This document shows, piece by piece, positions 16,501-23,997 of a stretch of 64,000 nucleotides of DNA (the stretch's first letter is position 1; each line of letters begins with the position of its first letter). This DNA comes from Chloracidobacterium sp. (lineage in GTDB: Bacteria > Acidobacteriota > Blastocatellia > Chloracidobacteriales > Chloracidobacteriaceae). A program made the translations under genes and the position numbers. The stretch is from contig JANWUV010000015.1 of the NCBI GenBank assembly GCA_025057975.1, positions 1 to 64,000 on the forward strand, read 5' to 3'. The notes under the pieces are model-generated. The model was not told where the DNA came from and did not search any database. It saw only the letters and a program-made list of their open reading frames with translations.

Positions 16501-16577
16501 GTGACCTGACGCTGGTGCAGAGTGTGCCGTTGCCCTCTGTTCCCGATCGCCGATGGCGGATTGTCGGCCCGCGCTAA
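13569..16577 (+). CDS. Large secreted TIG/IPT and FG-GAP repeat protein
   Basis: The start at 13569 was chosen because it gives a good signal peptide (MHKVFSQPVMVWLLCGLSF, cleavage near ASA) and has a GGAGA ribosome site; the product has 1002 residues. After a linker come about five IPT/TIG immunoglobulin-like domains of roughly 80 residues, each starting with an ITSFxPTSGxVGTxVxITG-like consensus. Then come about four repeats with the DLPVVGDWDGDGRTT motif and a C-terminal block of FG-GAP-like repeats (ADFNGDGNTDILWRN). The DxDGDG loops should bind calcium and the tail should form a beta-propeller. A surface or extracellular binding role is likely; no catalytic domain is visible. Confidence 0.82.
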   Translation: MHKVFSQPVMVWLLCGLSFLACTAPPLASAAVRVAAERQKTMPLRPAGDGARRDNEPNAVGHWGRGAASAYAALGQFTGEMILGDSVGLTPPAAALQSSLTITGFSPTSGPVGTVVNISGTGFVPPTPVALHTGRSEGDVEVCFNDVPAQVFQVVSNTEIIATVPPGATTGPIKVRVDDDEAVSSTNFVVTNAPPLPVIINFIPGAGPVGTTVEIFGSNFINVTNVRFNRVEATFSVLNQTRITATVPASATTGPITITAPGVTVSSPAPFVVLEPPTITSFAPTSGVVGTAVTITGTNFTGVTAVTFNGVNATFTLNSPTQVTAIVPTGATTGPIAVTTPGGTATSQAPFVVIPSLSITSFTPTSGSVGTVVTITGTNFANVTRVTFNGVSATFTVNSPTQITATVPTGATTGPIAVTTPDGTTATSQTPFVVVQPPTITSFAPTSGVVGTAVTITGTNFEGATGVTFNGLSARFTVRGGDQVTATVPVGATTGPIAVTTPGGTATSRTNFTVVPRVPPQTIGVFRPGQSFLLRQANTAGPPDIAVGLGQPGDLPVVGDWDGDGRTTVALFRNGQFLIRNENASGASVTTVVFGQTGDLPLAGDWTGKGFDSIGVFRRGVFLLRNSNTAGNPDIVVNYGLPTDLPVVGDWDGDGRTTIGAFRPSTGFFFLRDENTSGNADVSFFYGLADDLPVVGDWDGDGVTTIGVFRRGTFFLRNTNTAGFADLAVAFGQSGDLPLAGRWKTPPVIPPGDFQTGNSTIVWRNRVTGQSAIWKMNGVSFVESVFLPTVDDCWVIGGVADFNGDGNTDILWRNQDVTGFDAVWTFSGTTPTASLPITPEQTDLNWTISCTGDVNRDGQTDIIRRNTATGAAEVWLMNGRARSAVVPLVIPDLALSEQIVGGGDFDRNGLLDLLVYNPAAAGARIVTLIGATAVGSRAIPTPGSDWQPAAVGDYNRDGQPDIVWRHETNGQNVIWLLRDLTLVQSVPLPSVPDRRWRIVGPR
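14400..15110 (+). repeat. Tandem, nearly identical DNA repeats encoding TIG domains
   Basis: Three successive units of about 240 bases begin near 14404, 14644 and 14887. They share long stretches such as ACGATTACGGGGACGAACTT and CGACGACCGGCCCGATTGCC with only scattered differences, while the two earlier TIG domains of the gene are more diverged. This is the footprint of recent internal duplication or homogenisation and makes the domain number prone to change. Confidence 0.75.
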
Positions 16578-16936
16578 TCCCCTGTTGTAGAGAACGCCAA
16601 GCGTCTGGCCGTTCACCTCGGCGGTGTTTTCTCAAAAAGTGCTACGACTCTTTGTGTGAAAGCCGGTTCCGCCTCGCACTTACTCCTGCTGGCTGACAAG
16701 CGTGCGAGAAACTTTCATTCTGCGCTGGCACGTTGTAGCCTGGCCTTATTCCTTGCCTTATTTGTTATTGCGTATCGTTGCCTTGCGCCGTCGCATGACG
16801 AAGCGGAGCGCCGCTTTTTCCGCAAGCTTGCCGGAACATTGTTCAGCTGGTTTTTCGGCTAGGGTTGACCGCGTACAAGCGGCGCGGCGTCGCTGTGGCG
16901 TGCGCTGGCCGCTGATTGTTACGCGAGGAGGAGTCC
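16578..16936. other. Intergenic region upstream of the CRISPR-Cas operon
   Basis: About 360 bases between the TIG/FG-GAP gene and cas6. It should carry the promoter of the cas operon, but no convincing -35/-10 pair stands out. There is no repeat-spacer structure here. Overlapping short frames at 16656-16968 lack ribosome sites and family features. Confidence 0.4.
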
Positions 16937-17968
16937 ATGGCCGGCCCAGCTTCACTGCCCAGCCTTGACATCGCACGCTATCGCTTCACGCTGCGTCCGC
17001 AACGTCCCACCATTTTGCCGGGCTACCCTGGCTCGATGCTGCGTGGGGCGTTTGGCTGGGCGCTTAAGCAGGCTGTCTGTGTTGTTGAACACGGCGAGTG
17101 TTCGCGCTGTATTCTGCGCGAGAGCTGTCATTACCCCTATTGGTTCGAAACCCCGTTTCCAGGGCATTTGCCACTGCGCAGCGGGAGCAAGGACGCGCCT
17201 GCACCGTTTCTGCTAGAGATTGCGCCGGCGGAGTACACGGCGCGGCCGACGCCGGAACACCCGCTTCAGTTTGGCATGACGCTGATTGGCGCGCGGGCGC
17301 AGGAGGCACTGAAATACGTCGTGCAAGCCGTCGCCGACTTGGGTAAGTCGGGACTGGGGCGTGACCGAACGCGCTTTCGCCTAACCGACGTACAGGCGGT
17401 GGACAGCGATGGCGCGCAGAACGGCCGGGCGACGGCGCGGCCGTTGTCCGCCGTCACGGCCGAACGGACGGCGACGCTGGCGACGGCGCGGCGCATCCGA
17501 GTGACGTTTGAAACGCCGACGCGCATCCGCGTGGCCGGCGACTTGCAGGCGGAAGTCAACTTTGCGCTGCTGGCGCGCAACCTGCTGCGGCGCGTCACGT
17601 TGCTGGCGGAAGTCCACGGCGCAGGGCGCGCCGACCTTGACGCCAAAGCCTTCCTCGCCGCCGCCGAGACCGTCCGTACCGAACAAAGCCTGCTCCGGTG
17701 GCTGGATTGGGAACGCTGGTCAAATCGTCAACGCGAAAACCTCAAGATGGGCGGTTTTTTGGGCGAAATCGTCTTCAGTGGGGATGCCTTGCCCGGATTT
17801 GCGCCATGGCTGGCGGCGGGCGAAGTGCTGCACGTCGGAACCGGAACGACTCTAGGCCTAGGCCGGATGCGCGTCGAGCCGCTGCTTGATGGAACGCAGG
17901 AAACAAGCGCCGCGCGGCGAACGAGCGGCCATGAAATCCTCCAACCCAAAGTAGGCGGAGAGCTATGA
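16937..17968 (+). CDS. cas6: Cas6-family CRISPR precursor RNA endoribonuclease
   Basis: RAMP-fold protein of 343 residues. The ATG at 16937 follows a strong GAGGAGGAG ribosome site, preferred over an upstream start at 16916. Cas6 features are an N-terminal RAMP domain with the PGYPGSMLRGAFGWAL segment, a small Cys group (about 50-70) like that of Cas6 proteins of this branch, and the C-terminal glycine-rich loop VGTGTTLGLGRMRVE. Cas6 cuts the CRISPR transcript within each repeat to give guide RNAs for the Cmr complex encoded next. It overlaps cmr2 by 4 bases, so it heads the operon. No array is in the window, so its substrate is transcribed elsewhere. Confidence 0.88.
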   Translation: MAGPASLPSLDIARYRFTLRPQRPTILPGYPGSMLRGAFGWALKQAVCVVEHGECSRCILRESCHYPYWFETPFPGHLPLRSGSKDAPAPFLLEIAPAEYTARPTPEHPLQFGMTLIGARAQEALKYVVQAVADLGKSGLGRDRTRFRLTDVQAVDSDGAQNGRATARPLSAVTAERTATLATARRIRVTFETPTRIRVAGDLQAEVNFALLARNLLRRVTLLAEVHGAGRADLDAKAFLAAAETVRTEQSLLRWLDWERWSNRQRENLKMGGFLGEIVFSGDALPGFAPWLAAGEVLHVGTGTTLGLGRMRVEPLLDGTQETSAARRTSGHEILQPKVGGEL

Positions 17969-19791
17969 CTGAAGCGGTCGTGATCATGGCGATTGGGCCG
18001 GTGCAGGGGTTCATTGCAGCGGCGCGGCGCAGTCGGGATTTGTGGTACGGCTCGTGGCTACTGAGCGAGTTGTCGAAAGCGGCGGCGCAGGCCGTGGCGG
18101 CGCGGGTCGGCGTCGGGGCGCTGATTTTTCCTGCGACTGATAACGAAAAAGATTTGCAGCCGGATTCATCGCTGAATGTGGCAAACAAGGTGGTGGCGCT
18201 GGTGCCGGCGGCGCAGGCGGCCGAGATCGCCGAAGCGGCTCGTGCGGCCGTGGCGACGCGCGTCAAGCAGCTTGCTGAAGAAGCCTTCGGGCACGTCAAG
18301 GGTCGCTTTGACCGCGACATTGCGCTCAAGCAGGTTGCCGATCTGCCGGAAGTCGTCTGGGCGACGGCCGAAGTGGCGGCGGACGGCTACGCGGCGGCGC
18401 GCGATCGCGCCGAGCGGGCGTTGGCGGCGCGTAAGTCGCTGCGGGATTTCGCGCCGGTCGGCGAATGGGGAAGCGTGCGGCCGAAGTCGTCGCTCGACGG
18501 GCTGCGCGAATCGGTGTTGCCGGAGCCGAAAGGTGAAGACGCCGCGAAACGGTACGAAAAGTATGGCGTCCGTGGAGGAGAACAGCTCTGCGGCGTGGGG
18601 CTGATGAAACGCCACGGGCAGCGCGGGCGCGGCGACCAGGCCGACCGTGTATGCAGCACGTCGCATGTGGCGGCGCTGCCCACGCTTGAGCAAATACCGG
18701 ATAACGAAGACGCGCGTCGGGCGGCGAGCGAGTTCTTCCGCGTGTTGCGTGAAGAGTTGGGATTGCCTGCGGAGGTCTTCGGCAAAACGCCATTCCCCCA
18801 TCCGGTCTTCGGCGACAGGGACGGCCGGTTGCTGTTTGAGAGCCGTTACGGAGAGTTCTTTGAAGACGAGCCGGATCGCGCCGAGCGCCGCCGAAAACAG
18901 GAAACGGCCGTCCGGGCGTTGAAGCGGTTTCTACGCGAGGCGGGCGTCAAAGCGCCGTATCCGTACTATGGGCTGTTGCTGGCGGACGGCGACCGAATGG
19001 GCGCGGCAATTGACGACTGCAAGACGCCGGAAGCGCACCGGAAACTCTCACGGGCGCTCGCCGACTTCGCCGGGAATACGCGGCGCATTGTTGAGGACGA
19101 CCATCGCGGCTCGCTCATTTACGCCGGAGGCGACGACGTGCTGGCCTACGTCCCGCTGCATACGGCGCTCGCATGCGCCAAGGCGCTCGCCGACGCTTTT
19201 CGCCAAAAGCTTGGCGGATTTCAAACCGCCGACGGCCAAGCGCCGACGCTGTCGGTCGGGCTGGCCGTGTCGCACCATCTCGACCCGCTGGAGGACGCCA
19301 TCCTGCGCGCGCGACGCGCGGAAGGCCGCGCCAAACAAACGCGCAATGCGCTCGCCATTGCCTTCGACAAACGCGGCGGCGTGGAAACGGTCGTCGGCGG
19401 CGAGTGGGGTAAGTTTGACGCACGGTTTGACCAACTGATTGCGCTCTATGCCGCAGGCGCGCTGGCGCATGGCGCGGCGTATGAGTTGCGGCGGCTGGCG
19501 CGTCAGCTTGACGAAAGAAACGCCGACGCCGAGTTTCGCACGGCGATTCGTCTGGAGGCGCTGCGCATACTGCAACGCAAGCGCGACCGGCGGGGAGCGC
19601 CCGTCAGCGTGGAGACGCTCCAAACGCTCGCGGCGGCTCTTGAGCAACAAAGCGTCGGCGCGCTGGCCGACGAACTGGTACTGGCGCGGGAGTTTGCGCG
19701 CCTGCGTAAACCTTCGCCGACGCCGGTCGCGTCCCCTTCCGCCGACGAACCGACCAGCGAGCAGGTGACGATGCGAGGAACCGAGCTATGA
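17965..19791 (+). CDS. cmr2: Cas10 (Cmr2), type III-B, lacking the HD nuclease domain
   Basis: 608 residues, the large subunit of the Cmr effector. It opens directly with the first palm domain (IGPVQGFIAAARRSRDLWYG, within the first 30 residues). The usual N-terminal HD nuclease domain, about 200 residues in the family, is missing, and no separate HD gene precedes it. The second palm keeps a DGDRMG motif (341-346) and the cyclase motif GGDD (388-391, in IYAGGDDVLAYVP). When target RNA is bound, such proteins make cyclic oligoadenylates from ATP. A helical C-terminal domain follows. Predicted: intact second-messenger synthesis, no HD-dependent DNA cleavage. It overlaps cas6 and cmr3 by 4 bases each. 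Confidence 0.92.
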   Translation: MTEAVVIMAIGPVQGFIAAARRSRDLWYGSWLLSELSKAAAQAVAARVGVGALIFPATDNEKDLQPDSSLNVANKVVALVPAAQAAEIAEAARAAVATRVKQLAEEAFGHVKGRFDRDIALKQVADLPEVVWATAEVAADGYAAARDRAERALAARKSLRDFAPVGEWGSVRPKSSLDGLRESVLPEPKGEDAAKRYEKYGVRGGEQLCGVGLMKRHGQRGRGDQADRVCSTSHVAALPTLEQIPDNEDARRAASEFFRVLREELGLPAEVFGKTPFPHPVFGDRDGRLLFESRYGEFFEDEPDRAERRRKQETAVRALKRFLREAGVKAPYPYYGLLLADGDRMGAAIDDCKTPEAHRKLSRALADFAGNTRRIVEDDHRGSLIYAGGDDVLAYVPLHTALACAKALADAFRQKLGGFQTADGQAPTLSVGLAVSHHLDPLEDAILRARRAEGRAKQTRNALAIAFDKRGGVETVVGGEWGKFDARFDQLIALYAAGALAHGAAYELRRLARQLDERNADAEFRTAIRLEALRILQRKRDRRGAPVSVETLQTLAAALEQQSVGALADELVLAREFARLRKPSPTPVASPSADEPTSEQVTMRGTEL

Positions 19792-20993
19792 CGGTGTGGA
19801 CGATTGAACCCCGCGACCCCATCATTTTTCGTGACGGACGGCCATTCGGCGCATGGGGCGGCGCGCGGGCGGCGTCGCTGCCCTTTCCGTTCCCCTCGAC
19901 CATTGCCGGGGGCGTCCGAACCCGCGCCTTCCTCAACGCCAAGGGACACTTTGACCCGGCGGCGCAGGGGCGTTCGCTGGACGACGTGCGGGCGCTGGCT
20001 GTTCGCGGGCCGTTTCTGGTCGAACTCGATGAGGCCGACCACATCCGCGAATGGCTTTTCCCCGCGCCGCTGGACGCCGTGGCGTGGGCGACCGTCCGGC
20101 AAGACCGGTTCGACATCAAGCGCCTGACGCCGCTTCAGTTGCCCCCCGGCGTCACGGTCAATCAGCCCGCCGACGCGCCACATCCGGTTGGGTTGGCCAC
20201 GCCGGTCAAGGGCAAACCGTCCGGCGACGCACCGCGCTACTGGCGCTGGGCGGCGCTTGAACGCTGGCTGACACAGGCGGGTGATTGGTCGGCGGTTGCG
20301 GCGGACGAGGTAGGCCACCACGGCCCCGTTCCCGAACAGCGAACTCACGTCGGCCTCGACCCAACGACGCTGACCGCCGACGAAGGCAGGCTGTTCCAAA
20401 CGCGCGGCCTCATTTTTACCGGCCGAACAGGCGACGGCGAACGGCGGCGGCTGGCGCTGGCCGTCCATGTGGCGGGCGGGGAAGGCATCCGTCCGGGGCC
20501 GGCGCCGCTGGGCGGCGAGCGGCGACTCGTCCACTGGCGAGCCGACAAGCAGGCGTTGCCGGCTTGTCCGAAGGCCGTGTCGGAAGCCGTCGTCAACGCG
20601 GGCGCGTGTCGGCTGGTGTTGGCGACGCCGGGCTACTTTGCCGCCGGGTGGCGGCCGGCAACCGAGACGCTCGCGGCCGGGGTGACGGGGCTGACTGTGA
20701 CGCTTGTCGGCGCGGCCGTCGGGCGGGCAGTCGTTGTTTCCGGCTGGGATTTTGAGCGCAACCAAGCCAAGCCGACCCGCCGGCTGGCACCCGCCGGAAG
20801 CGTGTATTTCCTACGCCTTGAGGGCTCTCCGGAAGCCCGCCGGGCGTGGCTCGACAAGATTTGGCTTCAACCCATCAGCGACGATGAACAAGCGCGCCGG
20901 GACGGTTTCGGCTGCGCGCTCGTCGGCGCGTGGGACGGCCAACCAACCCTGATGCAGGAGGAGCAGCCCGATGCGACGCACGCCAAGCTTTGA
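19788..20993 (+). CDS. cmr3: Type III-B RAMP protein Cmr3
   Basis: 401 residues. The N-terminus (TIEPRDPIIFRDGRPFGA) and the following FPFPSTIAGGVRTRAFL segment are typical of Cmr3 (Cas5-like RAMP), which caps the 5' handle end of the guide RNA next to Cas10. The C-terminal RAMP part ends with a glycine-containing VSGWDFERN/APAGSVYFLRL block. Overlaps of 4 bases with cmr2 and 23 bases with cmr1 indicate one transcript and coupled translation. Confidence 0.9.
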   Translation: MTVWTIEPRDPIIFRDGRPFGAWGGARAASLPFPFPSTIAGGVRTRAFLNAKGHFDPAAQGRSLDDVRALAVRGPFLVELDEADHIREWLFPAPLDAVAWATVRQDRFDIKRLTPLQLPPGVTVNQPADAPHPVGLATPVKGKPSGDAPRYWRWAALERWLTQAGDWSAVAADEVGHHGPVPEQRTHVGLDPTTLTADEGRLFQTRGLIFTGRTGDGERRRLALAVHVAGGEGIRPGPAPLGGERRLVHWRADKQALPACPKAVSEAVVNAGACRLVLATPGYFAAGWRPATETLAAGVTGLTVTLVGAAVGRAVVVSGWDFERNQAKPTRRLAPAGSVYFLRLEGSPEARRAWLDKIWLQPISDDEQARRDGFGCALVGAWDGQPTLMQEEQPDATHAKL

Positions 20994-22266
20994 ACCGCCG
21001 GCCATAACGAAGAACGACGCCAAGGTGTACGTTGAAACGCGCCGGTACAAACTCATCACGCCGTTGTTCGGCGGGGGCGTCGAGCCGCAGACGGCCGATC
21101 CTCTTACCGTCATCCGCGCCTCGGAAATCCGCGGCCACTTGCGTTTCTGGTGGCGCGCGACGCGCGGCGGGCAATACTCATCATTGGAGCGACTACAGGA
21201 GGCTGAAGCCAAGGCGCAAGGCGACAAGAAAAAAACCACGGCTTACGATTTGCTGCGTGACGCCGAGGGCGCGCTGTGGGGCGATACGGCAAGGCCGTCG
21301 CCGATTTCGATTGAAGTGAACGTCGTCCAGCCGGGACAACCGGAAGTCGCTTTTACCGTGAAGGGCAGCAAGCCCGAACCGTCGGCCAATGTCGCCGACT
21401 ATGCCGCTTTTCCTTTGCTCCCAACCGACGACGACCGGAAAAAGGCCGGCTGGCAATCCAAGCCGGTGCGGGTGGGCGTAGAGTTTACCGTCACATTCCG
21501 CATCGCGCGCGACGCCTACGAGCGACACAATGCCGATCTGGAAGCGGCCCTGTGGGCGTGGGAGACTTTCGGCGGCGTCGGTGGGCGGACACGCCGGGGC
21601 TTCGGCGCGCTTCAGCGCGTGGATGGCGGCGCAAAGCTGCGCGACAGGGACGGTATTGAGAAGTTCATCAGGGAAGGTTTTGCCAAGCACGTCGTTCCCG
21701 AACCGCCCGTCGCGGGTGTGCCGCATTTGACGCCGGAGCATCGGCTTTGGCGGCTGACTAAGAACGCTGCCGACAAACCCATCGAGGCTTGGAAAAGTCT
21801 TATCAAGAAGCTGAAAGACTTTCGGCAATACCGACTGGGCAAGGATGGCAAGCAAAGCGAGTACGGCAAATCCGTCTGGCCTGAGCCGGATGTGATTCGC
21901 AACGCCGTGAAGGGAAAGCGGGACGGTCAGGACCCGTCACCCTTCCCGCGCGCCGTCTTTGGGCTGCCCATTATTTTTCACTTTCCACAGGACAGAACGC
22001 CCGACGCCACGTTGGTCGGCACGGAACAAGATCGGTTGGCCAGCCCGTTGATTTTGCGCCCCATCGCCCTTGAGAAGGGAGCGGTTGGGCTGGCGCTTGT
22101 GTTGAGCACGCCGCGCCGGTTGCCTGATGGCTTACGGTTGGAGAGCGACAAAGGCGGCTACAGCGGGCCGGTCAGCGATCGTGGACTCACCAAAGCGGAA
22201 GCCCAGCAAGTAACACCTTTGAAAGGCAAGACTGACGTGTTGGAGGCTTTTCTTGATTGGGTTTGA
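20971..22266 (+). CDS. cmr1: Type III-B RAMP protein Cmr1
   Basis: 431 residues with the Cmr1 signature near the N-terminus: YKLITPLFGGGVEPQTADP followed by the VIRASEIRGHLRFWWRATRGG arginine-rich motif. The ALWAWETFGGVGGRTRRGFGAL glycine-rich loop closes the first RAMP fold, and a second RAMP-like half follows. Cmr1 sits at the 3' end of the guide RNA and helps capture target RNA. A gap of 436 bases with an inserted repeat separates it from cmr4, in contrast to the overlapping genes elsewhere in this operon. Confidence 0.92.
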   Translation: MRRTPSFEPPAITKNDAKVYVETRRYKLITPLFGGGVEPQTADPLTVIRASEIRGHLRFWWRATRGGQYSSLERLQEAEAKAQGDKKKTTAYDLLRDAEGALWGDTARPSPISIEVNVVQPGQPEVAFTVKGSKPEPSANVADYAAFPLLPTDDDRKKAGWQSKPVRVGVEFTVTFRIARDAYERHNADLEAALWAWETFGGVGGRTRRGFGALQRVDGGAKLRDRDGIEKFIREGFAKHVVPEPPVAGVPHLTPEHRLWRLTKNAADKPIEAWKSLIKKLKDFRQYRLGKDGKQSEYGKSVWPEPDVIRNAVKGKRDGQDPSPFPRAVFGLPIIFHFPQDRTPDATLVGTEQDRLASPLILRPIALEKGAVGLALVLSTPRRLPDGLRLESDKGGYSGPVSDRGLTKAEAQQVTPLKGKTDVLEAFLDWV

Positions 22267-22404
22267 GTGTCACCGACAGTCATCTCTAGATGAAGCGCGG
22301 CATAGAGTTTAGCCCTGATGAAACTCATATTTGAATGGGACGCCGGGAGGGCTAGGATAGTTTCCGAGTAAGTGTAGCGATACCTCGGTCGAATCGCGTC
22401 AACG

Positions 22405-22566
22405 GTTTGGAGTGCGGCGGCTTGACGCCGCTTTGTTACGGCGCGGCTTGACGCGCCGACGACTTCCAAACTTGTCTTGCGGGAAGGAACTGCCACGCCT
22501 TACGGCGTGGCGCGTGGCGTCGAGCCGCCACGTCGGAGAGCGGCGTCAAGCCGCCGCACTCCAAAC
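22405..22566. repeat. 162-bp MITE-like element with perfect 28-bp terminal inverted repeats, between cmr1 and cmr4
   Basis: The ends at 22405-22432 and 22539-22566 are exact reverse complements over 28 bases (starting GTTTGGAGTGCGGCGGCTTG), and imperfect pairing continues outside them (12 of 14). The interior holds smaller GC-rich palindromes (CACGCC...GGCGTG). No transposase is encoded. A related copy starts at 25812. The element occupies the centre of the 436-base gap between cmr1 (ends 22266) and cmr4 (starts 22703); the flanks hold no gene I recognise. A non-autonomous transposable element, or a REP-like folded element, explains it best. It may act as an RNA hairpin that affects cmr4-6 expression. 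Confidence 0.8.
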
Positions 22567-22702
22567 GCTTGACGCCGCTCCACAACAGCGTATCGCTTCA
22601 TCAAAACAAGACATTTGGATGTCCTCATCAATGACATAGACGGCGTTGCGCGCAGCGAGACGCCGCCACCCTTCAAATCACACCACCACTTCGGAGGCAA
22701 TC

Positions 22703-23596
22703 ATGAGTTTCACCCGATTACTGTTGATGCACGCGCTGTCGCCGCTCCACGCCGGGACGGGGCAGGGCGTCGGCGTCATTGACCTACCGATTGCCCGCGA
22801 CAAAGCGACGGGTTTGCCTTACGTGCCCGGCTCGTCGGTCAAGGGCGTCTTGCGCGACGCCTGCCAAGCCAATGACGAGTGCAAGGAGCACACGTCGAAA
22901 ATCTTCGGCCCCGAAACCGACAACGCGAGCGACCATGCCGGGACGCTTCATCTCGCCGACCAGCGGCTGTTGCTGCTGCCGGTACGGAGCTTCGCCGGAA
23001 CCTTTGCGTGGACGACTTCACCGTACGTCCTGGCGCGTTTCGCCCGCGACGCGGCAGCGGCCGGGTTGACGACGCCGAGTCTGATAACAAACTTGAAATC
23101 AAACGGCCAAACGGCGCTGACGGCCACGGAAACCGTCCTGAAGGCGCAGGGTGAAACCATCGTCCTTGAAGACCTTGACCTCAACGGGCAGCCCGACCCG
23201 CGTGCAAGGGAATGGGCGGACTGGTTGAGTCAACGCCTGTTTCCCGACGCCGCAGCGTGGCGAGGCTGGTTGCGCGAGCGGCTGTGCGTCGTCAGCGACG
23301 ACGTGTTCAACTTTCTGGCCGAGACGGCGACGGAAACGACGGCGCGCATCCGGTTGGACGACGACGCCAAAACCGTTGCGGAAGGGGCGCTGTGGTACGA
23401 GGAGGCGCTGCCGGCGGAAAGCGTCCTGTACGGGTTGGCTGTCGCCGCGCCGGTGAAAAAGGCCGAACTGGAAGCCAACCTCATTTTTACCGTCTTGGGC
23501 AAGCTGACCGGCAACCCGCGCCAGTTTGGGGGTAAGGCGTCGGTCGGGCGCGGGTTGTGTCGGATGCAGCTTTGCGGGGTAGGGGAGGGCAAGTAG
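22703..23596 (+). CDS. cmr4: Type III-B backbone RAMP nuclease Cmr4
   Basis: 297 residues from the ATG at 22703, which follows a GGAGG ribosome site; an upstream start at 22646 would run through Arg-rich junk. Cmr4 (Cas7-like) forms the helical backbone on the guide RNA and cuts bound target RNA every six bases. The N-terminal block ALSPLHAGTGQGVGVIDLPI, with the family's catalytic Asp region (IDLPIARD), and the PGSSVKGVLRD motif are present. The C-terminal KASVGRGLCRM glycine loop completes the RAMP fold. It ends 2 bases before cmr5. Confidence 0.93.
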   Translation: MSFTRLLLMHALSPLHAGTGQGVGVIDLPIARDKATGLPYVPGSSVKGVLRDACQANDECKEHTSKIFGPETDNASDHAGTLHLADQRLLLLPVRSFAGTFAWTTSPYVLARFARDAAAAGLTTPSLITNLKSNGQTALTATETVLKAQGETIVLEDLDLNGQPDPRAREWADWLSQRLFPDAAAWRGWLRERLCVVSDDVFNFLAETATETTARIRLDDDAKTVAEGALWYEEALPAESVLYGLAVAAPVKKAELEANLIFTVLGKLTGNPRQFGGKASVGRGLCRMQLCGVGEGK

Positions 23597-23598
23597 CC

Positions 23599-23997
23599 AT
23601 GCAGACTCGTGATCAACGCTACGCGCGGCATGCGTACGAGCGCATCACCGCGCTCAGGGAGGCCAAGCTCGATCATAAGCGGTACGGCGTGTTGGCGCTC
23701 AAGCTGCCGGCGCTCATTCGGACGGCCGGGCTGGCGCAGGCGACGGCCTTTGTCGAGGCGCGCGGCAAGGCGGAAGGTAAACAACTACTCAAGGATTTGG
23801 CGGAAACGCTCGGCTTTCGTGAGTGGAACGCCTTTGGGCGTGAGATTCGGGAGTCAAACGTAATGACCTACCTTAGCCTGACGCGCCGGACGCTGGCCGC
23901 GCTGGTTTGGTACAAGCGGTTTGCCCAGTCGGTTCTGAATGTGAGCGGAACGGAGGGTTTCGACGATGAGCGGGAAGATGCTGGAGAGTCGGCGTAA
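23599..23997 (+). CDS. cmr5: Type III-B small subunit Cmr5
   Basis: 132 residues, mainly alpha-helical, matching the small subunit (Cas11-like) of Cmr complexes: an N-terminal RDQRYARHAYERI helix, the KRYGVLALKLPALIRTAGLAQA core and a C-terminal LSLTRRTLAALVWYKRFA segment. Cmr5 subunits stack along the Cmr4 filament and contact the target strand. The start at 23599 fits operon spacing; the frame extends upstream only through cmr4 sequence. It overlaps cmr6 by 32 bases. Confidence 0.9.
   Translation: MQTRDQRYARHAYERITALREAKLDHKRYGVLALKLPALIRTAGLAQATAFVEARGKAEGKQLLKDLAETLGFREWNAFGREIRESNVMTYLSLTRRTLAALVWYKRFAQSVLNVSGTEGFDDEREDAGESA

Noticed and set aside
16656-16968. Short open frames of 68-88 codons upstream of cas6
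   Set aside because: No ribosome site, no motif, and composition like non-coding GC-rich DNA; one runs into the cas6 start in another frame.
19503-20765. 420-codon minus-strand frame opposite cmr2 and cmr3
   Set aside because: Shadow of two clearly identified genes; low-complexity Arg/Pro-rich product.
22412-22639. Open frames inside the MITE-like repeat
   Set aside because: They exist because the palindromic repeat has no stop in that phase. The related frame in the second copy is Arg/Leu-rich in the same way; there is no start signal.
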